A stretch of 64,000 nt of DNA from Apostichopus japonicus (taxonomy: Eukaryota; Echinodermata; Holothuroidea; Aspidochirotida; Stichopodidae): positions 22,738,501 to 22,802,500 of the forward strand of contig NC_092580.1 of the NCBI RefSeq assembly GCF_037975245.1, read 5' to 3'. A program made the position numbers and the translations under genes. The notes below the pieces were generated by a model that was not told the DNA's origin, searched no databases, and saw nothing but the letters and a program-made list of their open reading frames with translations. Of the stretch, positions 24,101 to 36,474 are shown one piece after another; position 1 is the first letter of the stretch, and every line of letters starts with the position of its first letter.

Positions 24101-27100
24101 TGTCAGAAACAGTCACTGGATAATCTATATATGGGATGTGTGTGACTGATATATGCATGGGTTGTGTGTGACTGATATATATGGGATGTGTGTGACTGAT
24201 ACATACATGGGATGTGTGTTACTGATCTATACATGGAATGTGTGTGACCGATATATGCATGGGTTGTGTGTGACTGATATATACATGGGATGTGTGTGAC
24301 TGATCTAAACATGGGATGTGTATGACTGATATATACATTGGATGTATGTGACTGATATATACATTGGATGTGTGACTGATGTATACATGTGTGTGACTGA
24401 TACATACATTGGATGTATATGTGACTGATATATACATGGGATGTGTATGACTGATATATACATTGGATGTGTGACTGATGTATACATGTGTGTGACTGAT
24501 ACATACATTGGCTGTATGTGACTGATACATACATTGGATGTATGTGACTGATATATGCATGGGATGTGTGTGATTGATAAATATATGGGATGTGTGTGAC
24601 TGATCTACACATGGGGTGTGTGACTGATATATACATGGGATGTGTCTGACTGATATATACATTGGATGTATGTGGCTTATCTATGATCTGGATGTGATCT
24701 ATATGTCGATCTATAATATGACTAACTTAAACATGGAACATAACCATCCACCACAAACAGGGTTACAGGTCATTTTGAATAGTAATCAATATAGCATAAT
24801 GACCTGCACACAAGAAAGATGCAGGTATAAGTAAAGAAAACATGAGGGATATCGAATCTCACATTTCTTCCTCTCTAGAGACTGAAGGGCACTATGTTAT
24901 CAAATGAACAACCAGCAACTTACAATCAGTGGAATCAAATTACATTTCACATCCACCAAATCCAAACGGCTATGCGAGATATAGGCCAATGGGTTATACA
25001 CAGCTACAACTTGTTTTTTCTTGTTCACAATAATGAAATAACCTGGTATCAATAAGTCTTACTAGTTTTTAAGGAAACAATTTTGTATCACAGGGTTGTA
25101 CAAATCTGTGCACAATGTGATTTTCCACAGATTACAAAGATTTAGTTAAAAATGTAGGTTACATTTTCAACACAAGCTGCCAAATGATGTAAATATTAAA
25201 TCCTTTCACCAATATTAGTCATTTTAACAGCTATTATTTGTTATTTTAACTTTTTTTTCATCATTTTTTTTTTTTTTTGCCAGGAGTGGGGGAGGGAGGA
25301 GAGCAAGATAAGGGAGGGACATTTCTAATCCTAATTTGCTGTGAGGAGAGTTTATATTCAAATCTTCTCATATAAACACTCACCGGGACAAAATGAAGAA
25401 ATTGGCACAGGAATGTTGGTACAATCTGCAGAGAAAAAGGGAGGTCAAATAGTCTTTGATTCATTTTACATTTCAAGTTATACCAGTCACAGCTGTAATA
25501 CAAGCAAATTAAAGCTCATGTTCTGTTCATGGCCAGAAGTAAGTAAGTAAGAATATCCATATTGATGGTTTTATGTATGTTGTCTCTGACTATTATACCA
25601 TGTTTAAGGTATTAAAGTTGAAGCAAAACAGAGAATTCAACTATATATCATCATTTTTAGTTGTTCTGTGGAAGACAATAAGAGTTAGAGAACATATGTC
25701 GAATTGTTCTATACCAATAAAAGAAACCAAAGATATAAAGACTTCAAGCCCTCTCCATCATAGAGGTACAGTACGTAGTACGTAGCCAACCATTTGTGGT
25801 AATTAGAGCTGGAGGTCAAACTCAACTTTTGGTCCCCATTTAGAGATTCAGAGGAAATTAAGTAGAATTAATGCTTGTACTGATCTATGACTTTTCATAA
25901 CACCATATAGGCTTGACCTCTCTGCTTGACCTTTGCATTGGTAAAGCTAACTGTCACATAGAAGAGGAGGAGGGAAGGGTGTAACGGACCTCCCTGGAGG
26001 AACTATTAGACAATCAAATGCTCCACACCCTACAGTTTTGGAGGGGTGTCTGATCCCCTTTGAGAAAATATATAAATATTCAGTATCTTCCCATATAGTT
26101 TTTTTTTCCAAACAAAACACTTAAAAGGAGCAGACACTTGCAAACCCTCCTCCACACCCACCCCCCCCCCCCCTTCCCATTCAACCTCATGTTGTTTCCC
26201 CCACTGCCTGGAGCTGTGCTGTCAAAACAATTAGCCTATCCTGCATAATGTACCTTGCAGGGTGCCTATTTTTCTTTTGTCAATTTTTCATCCCTTTCTG
26301 TTGGGAGAAAACTTTCCTACCCCTTTGTCCATGATAATAAACAACACCACATTACATGAGCTCAACTTCCTGTAATGCCTAGGTTTCTCTTTCCAATGTG
26401 TATATGTTGGGAGTTTCAGTTTCATAGCAAATAATTCACTGTGCTTACCTACTGGTACGAAAATTTCTTGAGCCAGCCAGCCTTGACTGCTTGTAGGTTG
26501 GACTTGAGCAAAAAATTTGTAATAATTTCCAATTTCTACACCTTCAAAAGGAATACATGTTGTCAAAAACTTGGTCTGGGATCAAAGAAAGGATACACAA
26601 AAAGTCATTTCTTTGGTCAGAAAAATGAATTGAATCACAAAGTTTTGTATGGAGAAAGCAATTAGGTGGAAACAGTAGGTAAATAATTCATGTAGGTTTT
26701 TAACATCACTGGACTGAAAGGTGATCAGCCTTCTGAGAGGGAGGGTATCCCAGGGGTTTATAGTCAGCCCCAAGGCCCAGGGGTAAATTACTACAAGGGC
26801 CAAGGAAATATGGAGGGGACCAAAGAAAATAAAAGAAAAAAAGATTGATGAACTCTCAATGTCATACAATTATGTAGAGAAAATGAAAGGTGCAAAGAGT
26901 GTGATCCCTGTAATATAATCGTCAGCAGGGAAAATTGTCATTTGCTTCAGTTGTGTCATATCCCCCCGTCCACCCCCCCCTCCCCCCCCCCCGTCCACCA
27001 GCTCCAGTTTCTGACTACGCTGTTACCTAGGTGTAACTAAACAATGAGAACTTACCATACCACTGTGGTTGAGTTGCTGAGTTAGGTTAATGTTCACCAT

Positions 27101-30100
27101 GTGATAAAACAGAGGCAAGTCAATATGACTGATAACCAATGTAAGCCCTGTCACATTGTCATCTGCAAGAGTCAAAAAGAATTATTCACCATAAGACAAG
27201 CTGTCACCACTACCTATCTAAACATCCAAAGAAAGGAAATTATTGATATTTTTTATTATTTATTTAATCATTATTTATTGACTTAGTAACTAACCATTGG
27301 TTGGGGAACTCTTTCCATAGAACAATGTGACTTTACTCTATTAGTATCGTGTGTGTGTGTGTGTTTCTCATCCATATTACTTTATCATTGTTAGCCAAAT
27401 GCTCCCCAGTCACCCCCCACCCAAAAAAGGAATAAATAAAACTGTGGATTTTCCACCTACTATATTGAATATGGCTGATGTGAGTAATACACATCACTGT
27501 GTTCTTTGTTGAGAGAGACATATTTCTACCTGGCCTGCTTGTTGAAACAGAGATAATTGAAACCATCTTGTTTGTTGAAACAGTTATTATGGCAAGTTTT
27601 TTCTTGTCAAAATATTATAAAAGGTCTTATATTTTTAAACATTCATAAGCAAACTATTCTTTGTTGAGACAGACATAATTCTAATCGCCTTTGTTGATAC
27701 AGACATGTTTATTACCGTCTTGTTTGTTGAAACAGACGTAAGTACAAATATATTCTTATGAAGAAAGTTAAATCGGTCTTATTTGTGTAAACATATAAGC
27801 ATAACTTTCTTTGTTGAGACAGACATAAATCTAATTGCCTTTGTTGATAACGACATAATTATTATCGTCTTGTTTGTTGATACAGACATAATTATAACCG
27901 TCTTGTTTGTTGAAACAGATATTCTTATGAAGAAAATTAAATCTGCCTTATTTGTGTAAACATACATTTAAGCATAATTTTCTTTGCTGATACATATTGT
28001 AATCGTCTTTGTTGATATGATGACATAAACATAATTATAACCATCTTGTTTGTTGAAACAGACATAATTACAAATATATTCTTATGAAGAAACTTAAATC
28101 GGTCTTATTTTGTGTAAACATACATGAGCATAATTTTCTTTGTTGATACAGACATATACTTCTAATCGTCTTTGTTGATATACAGACATAATTATAACCA
28201 TCGCGATTGTTGATACAGACATAATTATAACCATCTTGTTTGTTGAAACAGACATAATTACAAATACATTCTTATGAAGAAACTTAAATCAGTCTTATTT
28301 TGTGTAAACATACATGAGCATAATTTTCTTTGTTGATACAGACATATAATTCTAATCATCTTTGTTGATATACAGACATAATTATAACCATCTTATTTGT
28401 TGATACGGAATTATAACCATCATATTTGTTGATACGGACATACTGTAATTATAACCATCATATTTGTTGATATGGACATAATTATAACCATCTTGTTTGT
28501 TGATACATGCAAGTTTATAACCATCTTAATTGTTGATACAGACATAATTATAACCATCTTGTTTGTTGATACATGCAAGTTTATAACCATCTTAATTGTT
28601 GATACCTAGACATAATTATAACCATCTTATTTGTTGATACAGACATAACTATAACCATCTTGTTTGTTGATACGGACATAATTACAATTCTGTTCTCTGT
28701 CAAGACGGACAGCACTATAATTGCTTTGGATTGAACTTGATCAAATAATCTATACTCACCTGCATTTCGAATAGTCCAAGAAAATTTAAATCCCAACTCG
28801 TATCCTGAATCCTCATTCGCACAATTTGCGGCATTAAATGATGACAACACTTCTGTATTATCTTGTGATTGTGGTGCAGGGTAAAGTTCTAGTAAATTAA
28901 AACAAAGATATAAAAAAACTATAGTTCACACAAGCAAACTATCAATCCCTAACCTGAGCTCCAGAAAACAGACAAAAGAAATTTTTATTTCATTTACGAC
29001 AGTCGCAGAAATATGTCTACTGAAGCTTAACATTTACATTCAATTATTAAAACCGGAAAGGGTGTGAAGACTCGTGCAAAAACAAACGTCTAATGCCGGT
29101 AATTTGACCTAGTTTCGAATGAGGTGTAACAGAAGTGTTAAACACCACCATCGATCCCAGAAAATACACACACAGCTTGCTACCTTTGGTAATTAGACAC
29201 TAGTGTACAGTCAGTACGTACAGCTGCGGTCAATACCCACAGCACAGTATACAAACGATACAGCGATGGACATCTCAGCTCCAGCTAAAGATAACAATTA
29301 AGGTATCACATTTCATTAAGTACTGTCTACATTTTGTAGCGACACGAACAAAACGTCACTTGCAAGCAACAGAAAGTTAACTTTTTAGCAATATACTGTA
29401 GCACACGGTTTGGGGGCGAGTATTCATACCTTTAAAAGTGCCGCAAGTTAAGTTGCAAATAGCTGCAAGTAAATTCCATTTTTATTTGGGAGGTTGGGTA
29501 AATTAAATTTGGGATGATGAGCAGGACACAGAAACAAATACTTCACTTTAAAAGTACTCAGAAAAAATGTTCATGTACTTAATAAAAAGTTTCAGAAATA
29601 AAATATTTTGTGCATTGAAACCTTCAGTGAGAGCAAAGAAACAACATTAGGATATGATTCCAGCCGATACCTGATTTTAATTGCAAATATCAAAAGAACA
29701 AACTTGTACATTATGTTATAAAATAAAAAGTAACATATAGGACAACCAATATTGCATACATGTGCAGTTCGTCACTTACGGTCATATATGGTCTCTACGT
29801 CACAAGGAAGAAATCTTCCATCAATCGTACCTAAACCCTGAAAGGAATTGGAGGAAGACAAATGAAATGTCAGATTAATTATATAAAGCACATGTAGTCC
29901 AGAGAAGTTTATGCTTCCATGTGTATACTTCTGGGAGAAGGTGGGATGGCAGTTGGTGGGGGTGGGGTGTGTTAGGGGCTCATGCAGCCCAAACAAAATT
30001 TTAAAATATAGTACCATTTTGCATCCAAGCACCATCCATTTTACCATTATTTCTGAAAGGGGGCTCTGGTATAACATGTTATCCCTCCCCCTGTACAAAA

Positions 30101-31775
30101 AGGAATGTTAGCACCCATTGCTTCACCCATGGATACATGCAGTTGTACAGTACATGCATGTCAACACACAGCTGCCAAGTACACACCTCTGTCAGTCATC
30201 AACATGTGTCAACAACTGTTCCTAGTACCAGAAAAGTGCATGGGATAGCCAGCTATGCCTTCTGTGTAAAATATCATAAATCCATATCCAGGTAAAGCTT
30301 TAGTTATAATTTTACAAAACAAAAAATAGCTCTGATAAACAGAATATTAAAAATACTATTTAAAACAAGGCACATCACACCGATTAAAAATTATATATCT
30401 TTAGCATGGAGCAGTAGCCTATATACAGGGGTGTCGGTAGCAATTTGGGATTGGTACCGCAGATCAGAGTGTGGCCATCTATCATAATTATCGGGAGGGG
30501 GGGGTGACGTTTGGTAGGTCAAATACGCTACATGCCACCATGGTTGGCACGTAGCGTAATGGAGAAAAGTTTTTAAAAAAGCCTCCCAGATTGCAGGCAA
30601 TGGCACTTCCTGAGCTTGAAAACAAGACCCCTGCCATGCCAGAGTAGTCACTTTTAGCCTACTTGCTATTTTCATTTTGGTTCTTTATTTTTTGTGCTTA
30701 GTCCTACTCTTCTTTTTTTTGCGCCGTGAATATTGGTCCGGCTTTCCCCGGACCCGCCGTACCAGCTCCAACGCCCGTGCTTTATCTGTAGTATTCTGTA
30801 CAGTGAAAAATCCTTGACTGCATGATCACGAAACATATTGAAAATGTTGATATCTGGTTTAGCAAAATGATGATAAAGGATTTTCTACGACCAGAAAGTT
30901 ATGCCAAGATTCAAGGATGGTGACTCATCTGAGGATGTTCTCTGAAGACAAAACCCACTTTAATCCCAGGGATATATATACTCTATGATGCAATGGATGC
31001 TTAGGGAATCTTGTTGGGGATAAGGAGTCCAAATCCAGCCATAATTTTGGCGAGAATTGAAGAAATTTTAAAATCCGGCATCTGATTGGAATCATTGGAT
31101 TTGAAATTCCAGATTCCATGGACACATGGAGAGGGAGGCATTGGTCAATTACAAAACACAAAGTGGTCTTTAAGCCTGATATTGTAGTGTTGCCCATGCA
31201 GTTGTGCAATATCTCCTAAAGAATGTAAATCTGAATGTATTTAGTAAAGTTTCTGCCAACCTACATAGATTTCTGTGCGAGACAGCAAATTATATACATT
31301 CAATTTACATTCCAGGATGTCGGACATCACATGAGTGTGTTGGCCATCATTGAAATTTGCAGGGCATACACTTTGCAAGGCCAATGTGGAATTAAAAGGT
31401 GGGCATCCATACACTAGCTAGCATATAAATGACATATTGTTTAATACCAAATTCTCCGAGACTTTTAAAGAAGAATAATGATTAAGTAGATGTAAACATA
31501 ACAATATGAGCAACAGTGACAAGATTTTTATTTGATTTGTTTAATATCCTTAGTCGAACATTGCTGCTATGCAATGTCATTTTCAGTTAATCTTGCTGTG
31601 ACAAAATGGAATATCATTTTTTATGACGTACCTTAGATGTACATGGATGTTCAACACTGACTTTTTCTTTCTTACAGATATCACAGTAACAACTGTTCAA
31701 GAACACAACTAGCAACATCGCGACTGTAGATACTCTACCAGCTGGAATCTTGATAATTGTCCAAAGTTTCCCCAT
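9202..31775 (-). CDS. IL-17 receptor-like single-pass membrane protein without SEFIR domain, 14 exons
   Basis: Exons (transcript order): 31632-31775, 29780-29837, 28760-28888, 27056-27162, 26449-26575, 25384-25425, 23897-24069, 20016-20081, 18628-18703, 18209-18399, 16760-16825, 11910-11985, 10829-10996, 9202-9407. All have AG/GT borders, phases agree, and the sum is 1629 nt (542 aa). Residues 1-31 hold a hydrophobic signal segment ([14 protein letters not shown]). Residues ~68-188 resemble the first IL-17R FnIII domain ([19 protein letters not shown]; then IFVPVDC). Residues ~188-307 resemble domain 2 ([17 protein letters not shown]) and ~308-418 repeat it ([13 protein letters not shown]). 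Many N-glycosylation sites. TM ~434-457, stop-transfer KKR, then an 85-residue tail without SEFIR, ending TIAV. Receptor nature is clear; IL-17R kinship is my reading of motif order, not an alignment, so another cytokine-receptor-like family is possible. Confidence 0.8.
12013..12136. repeat. (TA)n microsatellite
   Basis: Long TA dinucleotide run with one CAGTAG interruption, in the receptor gene intron between exons 11 and 12. Confidence 0.95.
12862..13264. mobile_element. Non-autonomous hAT element, 403 bp
   Basis: The ends are inverted: CAGGGTTGTCCAACCT on the left and AGGTTGGACAACCCTG on the right. ATCTAACG is directly repeated at 12854-12861 and 13265-13272, an exact 8 bp target duplication as hAT transposases make. 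Just inside the left end is a GC-rich CGGCCCGCGGGCC block. No transposase is encoded. Confidence 0.9.
13727..14617. mobile_element. Non-autonomous hAT element, 891 bp, inserted in the Penelope-like element
   Basis: The ends are CAGGGGCGTAGCGA on the left and TTCGCTACGCCCCTG on the right. TCCGCGTG is exactly repeated at 13719-13726 and 14618-14625 (8 bp target duplication). Removing the element joins the two Penelope-like halves. It shares its subterminal CCCCTCCCC..AGACCCCTCCCC block with the elements at 12517 and 33241. Confidence 0.9.
15112..15937 (-). pseudogene. Penelope-like reverse transcriptase, frameshifted and catalytically altered
   Basis: Two overlapping minus-strand reading frames (15937-15647 and 15687-15112) together cover the RT palm. 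Family landmarks are a [15 protein letters not shown] block (RT motif A), [14 protein letters not shown] (motif B), [14 protein letters not shown] at the motif C site, and VTYLDLKIF followed by the [13 protein letters not shown] region typical of Penelope-like elements. A frameshift separates motifs A and B, and another follows near 15180, where the sequence continues in a third frame. The usual motif C is Y-I-D-D; here it reads Y-R-D-E, so the polymerase would be defective even without the shifts. The N-terminal part is missing. Confidence 0.85.
17928..18033. repeat. Short tandem repeat, ~14-15 bp (GAATTTGAAAATGCC)
   Basis: Seven or so degenerate units of GAATTTGAAAATGCC/GAAATTGCC in a receptor-gene intron. 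Open frames across it ([13 protein letters not shown]) are products of the repeat. Confidence 0.85.
19043..19925. mobile_element. Inverted pair of Penelope-type terminal repeats with hammerhead-like cores
   Basis: The arm at 19043-19109 and the arm at 19866-19925 are inverted copies (AAAAGTAAGTTGG; CGATCCTAGCAGGATC). On the appropriate strand each reads CTGAAGA (or its AAGA remnant), then a GATCC/GGATC stem, then GAAAC(GTC), which resembles the hammerhead ribozyme core of Penelope-like elements with CUGAAGA in place of CUGAUGA. The ~750 bp interior has no recognisable RT. The call as a Penelope-like relic is inferred. Confidence 0.5.
20592..20690 (-). repeat. tRNA-derived SINE head
   Basis: The minus strand reads GCGCCCATAGCCTAGTTGG, then TTAGAGTGTCCGC (box A region), and 40 bases later CAGGTTCGAATCTTG (box B). 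A CGC/GCG stem closes an ATATAAA loop, like an anticodon arm. The acceptor ends do not pair, so this is a SINE and not a tRNA gene. Confidence 0.7.
21248..22304. mobile_element. Middle hAT-type element of the nest
   Basis: The ends are TAGTGGCGGAGC on the left and AGCTCCGCCACTG on the right. Flanks CCCTTTCT (21240-21247) and CCCTTACT (22305-22312) differ at one base, as expected for an aged 8 bp target duplication. Confidence 0.75.
21502..22152. mobile_element. Inner hAT-type element of the nest
   Basis: The ends are TAAGGGCGGCGGAA on the left and TTCCGCCGCCCTTG on the right. GGGTCATT is exactly duplicated at 21494-21501 and 22153-22160. It carries the family block TACGCTCCGCGCCAACCGAT (near 21691). 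Confidence 0.8.
24122..24672. repeat. Minisatellite, ~26 bp unit (GATATATACATGGGATGTGTGTGACT)
   Basis: About twenty-one units with GGATGT/GGTTGT and TGTGTG/TGTATG variants, starting 50 bp beyond the receptor's exon 7 acceptor. Minus-strand open frames (MYISVTHIP pattern) are translations of the repeat. Confidence 0.95.
27540..28690. repeat. Satellite-like array, ~30-40 bp unit (TTGTTGATACAGACATAATT)
   Basis: Dozens of units of TTGTTGATACAGACATAATT followed by ATAACCATCTTG, with a higher-order unit (~180 bp) that includes TTCTTATGAAGAAA and GTGTAAACATACAT in the left half. It fills the intron between receptor exons 3 and 4. Confidence 0.9.
29056..29435. mobile_element. MITE with GAAGACTCGC ends, copy 2
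   Basis: Same interior as 6148-6514 (GTAATTTGACCTAGTTTCG and CTGCGGTCAATACCCACAGC), with scattered differences and a degraded right end (CGAGTATTCATACCTTTAA). Confidence 0.7.
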
Positions 31776-32797
31776 TTTGCTACAAAGAGAAACATATTAT
31801 TTCACATGAACAATCAACTTGATGTACAAACAAGGAATATATGTTAGAGGCCTATAGCCAAAATTTTGAACTGCATGGCCATTAAAAAGTACATTTCATA
31901 TATTTCATGTGTAAATATTTCTGGAATAACAGCCTGTCAAGAACATAGTAACACAAATGTTATGATACTGTGTACCACTATAGCAGGTTATATAATATAA
32001 ACTTGAAACCTATCAAACTAGCTAGCCTAATTTTCTCTGAAAGTACGGTTTGCAATATCCCACCCAGTTTTAGCATAAGCTACAACGTTTATTCGTCAAC
32101 CAAACTTAAAAACTGACCAGAACTTGCTTATAAAAGTATTTTGTGCATATGCAGTATACCAGTAGGCCTATTGGTAAAAAAATGAGACCATGGAACTAAC
32201 GACTACCTGTAAATAGGAATGTACGTGCTTTAATTCTTCTACTGTATGTTACTTCCCAGTGAAAGTGGTGTAGGCTGTTGTAACTCCTCGGTGAATACTA
32301 CACTGGTTTCGGTGGTCACATGAGGCGATGAATTGGTTCCCGAAAAACTATTTAACCGATCTGGATAGCATTTCGTCATGCAAAGTTTACAACAACATGT
32401 GCTTCAAAATTGTCATTTTCCCCCCAATATTTAACTAACGTTAATACTAGCCTAGTGAATTAACGATCGAAACATTTTCTTTAGTATATAGAAGTCGCCA
32501 ACGGATGTGCCCACCACAGAACGTTCTGTAATGACAAAGATCCTGTGTAACCTTTGGTGATGTCTACCACAGATTAAGTTCTGTGATAATCTTCCAAGTT
32601 TCTATAAAGGAAGTTCCGGGTGAAATTTTTGGGAAATCCCTTTAGAGGAATACAAATATAAGCTTAGCAAATACGACCCTTGATGAGGGATTGTATTCTT
32701 TTCAATTCACCGTCAATTTCCCAATTAACATGATTCATTCAATTTCAAACTGAAAATGGCTCACAAATCGGTTATCACGGATCTGTCACTATATGGA

Positions 32798-35101
32798 AGT
32801 GGCGAAACCAGCGGGGGGGGGGGGGGGATGGGCGGGGGCTGCATGGTCAGAGCCCTACCCACAGTCAACTGAATATCCCCCACTTCTCCCACCCAAATGA
32901 CATTGGTGGGCAAAAAATATATTTGACCAAAATTACAAAGTGCATTTACAGGCTCAGTTAAACCAGCTCGATCTTGGTAGGCTAATTGATGGGAATTCTC
33001 AAATTAATACCAGCGAATTGCGTCTCAAGTTTAATATTATTGTTTTGCTTTCTTTCTTCACTATGAGCCCCCCCCCCGCCGACCCGCCCCCTCCACAAAC
33101 GCTACCCAACATAACCTGCTACCATATGGTTTCTAAGGGGGAGCTGAGGGGGAAAGAGTTCGAGTAGGGAGGGGGGGGGGGCCAGTTTCGCACGCGACCT
33201 ACAGTAAATTTACCTAAACTGATAAGTTTATACCTGAGTTCAGTGGCGTAGGAAGGTACTTTTGAGTGGGGGGGCTGAAGACTTAAGGCCGGCCTGGGGG
33301 AGGGGTCTAAGGGGAGGGGGTGTCCCCCTCCCATTTGGAATTTTTTGCATTTCCAGGTAGCCTCAGATGCAATTTGGTGCAATATAGCACACTTCAACAC
33401 CGACTCCATTTTGTAAACTTAATTTTGTATTTTCACCTGGCCTTAGATGCAATTTGGTGCTCCAAATGAGATTTTTTTTCTCATTTGGAAATGAAAAAGG
33501 GGTTTTCTGACGTGCGAAGCGGGGGGGGGCGGAATGATACTTCCGCCCCTCCACATTTTTCACTGGGGGGGGGGGCTGGCGCCCCCCCCCCCCCCAGCCC
33601 CCCCCCCGGTTCCTACGCCCTTGCCTGAGTTCCATCCGCTAAATTGTTGACTGAGGGCGATAGTCCAACTAACACTATGAACTTGATATGTTAGAGAAAG
33701 TCAAGCGCGCATAACCAGGATTTCATACTACTAGGCCGATGGAGCGGATTCAATGTATTGACCAGCTGCCATCAAGAACGCTTTGCGCTATCTGCGCGAG
33801 GTCCGGGAGCCTGCCATACGCCCCTGGAGGAGCACAGGGCGAAGCCCTGTAAGCTATAGGCTACGATAAGGTGGACTTTAGAGGCTAATTCAGAGCTTTG
33901 GAATTTTATCCGATCGGACGAGACTCTAGCCATGTAAAATTATATTAAAAATGTTTATGCGTTTAAAATGCGGCATATGATTAGCTTAATATTGATTCGT
34001 TGAGTAGAAATCATTCAAGTAGTTATTAACTCACTCAACTTAGAAGCTAATGCTAGGGTGACCTAGTCAAATCCGTGGCACTGTGGCAGTAGCCAGTAAC
34101 ATTTACAAAACAAACAATTAATACGATGGTGTCGCGGTGTGATGCAGTTTGAAGTTTACATCCTACAGCAGGGTTCGCAGTTTTCTGGTCAAATCTAGAT
34201 AATTTACTGGCCAAATCAATTGACTAAAGGCCAAAACCTTTTCTTTCTTGTTTGCGATTTCTGCCTCGTATACGTAGGCTACCCTGCGCGGGTATAGTTT
34301 GCATTCCTATATGTAGGCTGCCGACGCAGATAGTTTTTCCAAAGTGTGGGGGACGCGATGCCTATGCCTCATAAATGAGATATTCCAGTTTTCACACTTC
34401 TGAACTTTGTTTAAGATCTCTCAGGCTACGTTGTTCTCCAAATTCTCTCCGCTCATGGTCCCCTCTTTCTTTTACTCTCCGCTCTTATTTTCCCTCTCTC
34501 TTTTTTCTCAATTTTTGGGAGATGGTCGGGGGAGGGGTTGGGGGTGGTTTACCGCCCCACCGCCTCCTAGCTACGCGCTTGGAGAAAATCACTCGTAGTT
34601 TATATCAGTGTGTGCTATATGTTTAAATGATTATATACAGTACATAAATGTATCATTCATTGTCTACAAAAGCCTATATATTTATCTTTACAATTGGAAA
34701 AAAAAAATTGTTATTTGCCGAATCAAATTTATATATGGATAAAATTAAAATATCAAACATGGTATAGCCATGGGATTTTGACAATTGGGTTAAGTTTATC
34801 GTCCTTTCAATTGTTTTGTTTGAAGTTCTCACTATAAGGAATATTCTATCAACAGTATACATTTTAAGTTCATCTCATTGTCTATGATTTACTATAATTA
34901 CGATTTAAAATAAATTTGTATATAAAGCTCAGTTTCATCAACTTATAGGCTTGATTCATTCAGCCACAACAAAACTGTCTGTCCAGCGCCATAGTCCATC
35001 GTTACGTGCAAGGTAATCGGCTTGCATCTTAGCGATGACAGAAAGCAAATTAAAGGGGGGGCAGTCATTTGACGCCCCCCCCCCCACGCTGGGTACGCCA
35101 C
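32798..35101. mobile_element. hAT-type element, 2.3 kb, carrying a nested copy
   Basis: The ends are AGTGGCGAAACCAGCGGGGG on the left and CGCTGGGTACGCCACT on the right. TATATGGA lies at 32790-32797 and again at 35102-35109 (8 bp target duplication, ambiguous by one base). No transposase seen. It lies in the spacer between the receptor's first coding exon and GPKOW's last exon, in a possible promoter region of the receptor. Confidence 0.75.
33241..33623. mobile_element. Non-autonomous hAT element, 383 bp, nested
   Basis: The ends are CAGTGGCGTAGGAAGG on the left and GGTTCCTACGCCCTTG on the right. CCTGAGTT is exactly duplicated at 33233-33240 and 33624-33631. It holds the same TAAGGGGAGGGGGTGTCCCC-type block as the elements at 12517 and 13727. 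Confidence 0.9.
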
Positions 35102-35529
35102 TATATGGAACTTTCTCGTGCTCTGATTGGATGAAAACGAGGCCTGGTGTGCCATAAGCCCTGAAATGGACATAAATCAAATTAATGGCAATATGTCGGT
35201 TTCTCATACTCTCATTGGAAGACCAATGTGGCATGTTGTTTTCTGGCACTCTGATTGGCAGAAATTGACATATGTTAATGACATCACAAGCCTAGCTATG
35301 AGATCTAACAATTAAAGAAAGATAACTTCAAGTCAGTTTACATGTGTCATTGATAATTATAAAAATGTATTTTCATATTTAACACATTTCATATATACAG
35401 CACTTCTGCCTATGCATAACAAGAGGGAAAAACCCTCCCAGCAGTTACTTGCCTTTAAATACATTACATATGCAGCACAAGAGTAGTTTGCAAGCTAACT
35501 CTGGCTGAAGTTTATATTGCATGTACCTA

Positions 35530-36260
35530 AGCTGACCTTTGACATTCACCTGAAACAGCAAGGAGGTTTTACTACATATGGGGAAGTCCAATCAGCATAA
35601 GTTTCACATCTTCACTGACACCTGACCTTCACAAATTTCGTAGGATGTCTTCTGCAAACCTTAAATATGCTTTCACCTATACCTAATTGTGGAGCAATTC
35701 TACTTATCATTTGGGTAATCTACCATCTAATCTAATCATCTATTCTCTTTTGAAGGTTAAGTTCTCAAGATAAAGTACTTTTTGATATTTTGACATTTGG
35801 ACCTCTGCTGACCCCAAATGACCTACACTCAAATAAAAAAGTTCTGGTACTTAATATAAGAAAGACACATGCCAAATATGAGCAATGTCATATACCCTAT
35901 CTTGGGAATCATGTTTCCAAAGTTTGTGCTAATAAGGCTTTACAGAGTGTGGCCTTTGATGACACTAATTGATCTTTGACCACCAGCAAATACATAAGGT
36001 TCTTGCACTCATTATAGGAAACCACATGCAAAATATGAGAGCCAATAAAGATTCCTATCTGGGGATATCGTTTTCTCACCTACACCAATTGTGTAAACAT
36101 TTTACACTACATAAGGCTATCCTTCCAAGCATATCAAGCTATTTGATGTTCGGGTTATGAAGATACAGCAGTTTTGAAATTTTCACATGTTGCCCTCTGA
36201 TGACAAAATCGGCCTCCTGTCCACTGGATGGGATGTTGAAGTTATGAGCAGCAAGATTTG
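35530..36260. repeat. Dispersed GACCTTTGACCTC-rich repeat
   Basis: Contains TGACCTTTGACAT, GACCTCTGCTGACC, repeated TTCTTGTACTCATTA-like and CAAATATGAG-like phrases, also found near 6920-7090, 11330-11720, 48370-48740 and 52500-52900. It is a degenerate interspersed family with no evident coding sequence. Confidence 0.55.
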
Positions 36261-36468
36261 AAGAGAAATTCAATATGTCTACCTTGTGATTTCAATGAAG
36301 TTCAAAAAAAAGACTCCAAAATGATGGAAAGAGAATGTTGGTATATATGCCACTGTTCCTACAAACTCACCACAGAGATGTCAAATAAGCTAACTGGGTG
36401 GCATCCCCACCCTTGAAAGCACTGAAACCCAGACAAACGTTTTCCATTTTTAACTAAAGTTATGTCAT

Positions 36469-36474
36469 TTTATT
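36469..36474 (-). terminator. Candidate poly(A) signal of GPKOW
   Basis: AATAAA on the minus strand about 740 bp past the GPKOW stop and beyond the 92 bp repeat array. If used, the whole array is in the 3' UTR. Use is inferred. Confidence 0.45.

Noticed and set aside
24103-24662. Long minus-strand open frames of 177 and 147 codons
   Set aside because: They are two frames of the same ~26 bp minisatellite (repeating MYISVTHIP-type text).
27540-28690. CRISPR-like array
   Set aside because: Units are directly tandem and degenerate with no unique spacers, in a eukaryotic intron.
30428-30775. Possible hAT element with CAGGGGTGTCGG and CCAACGCCCGTG ends
   Set aside because: The ends match only loosely and the flanks (CCTATATA and CTTTATCT) do not form a clear duplication.
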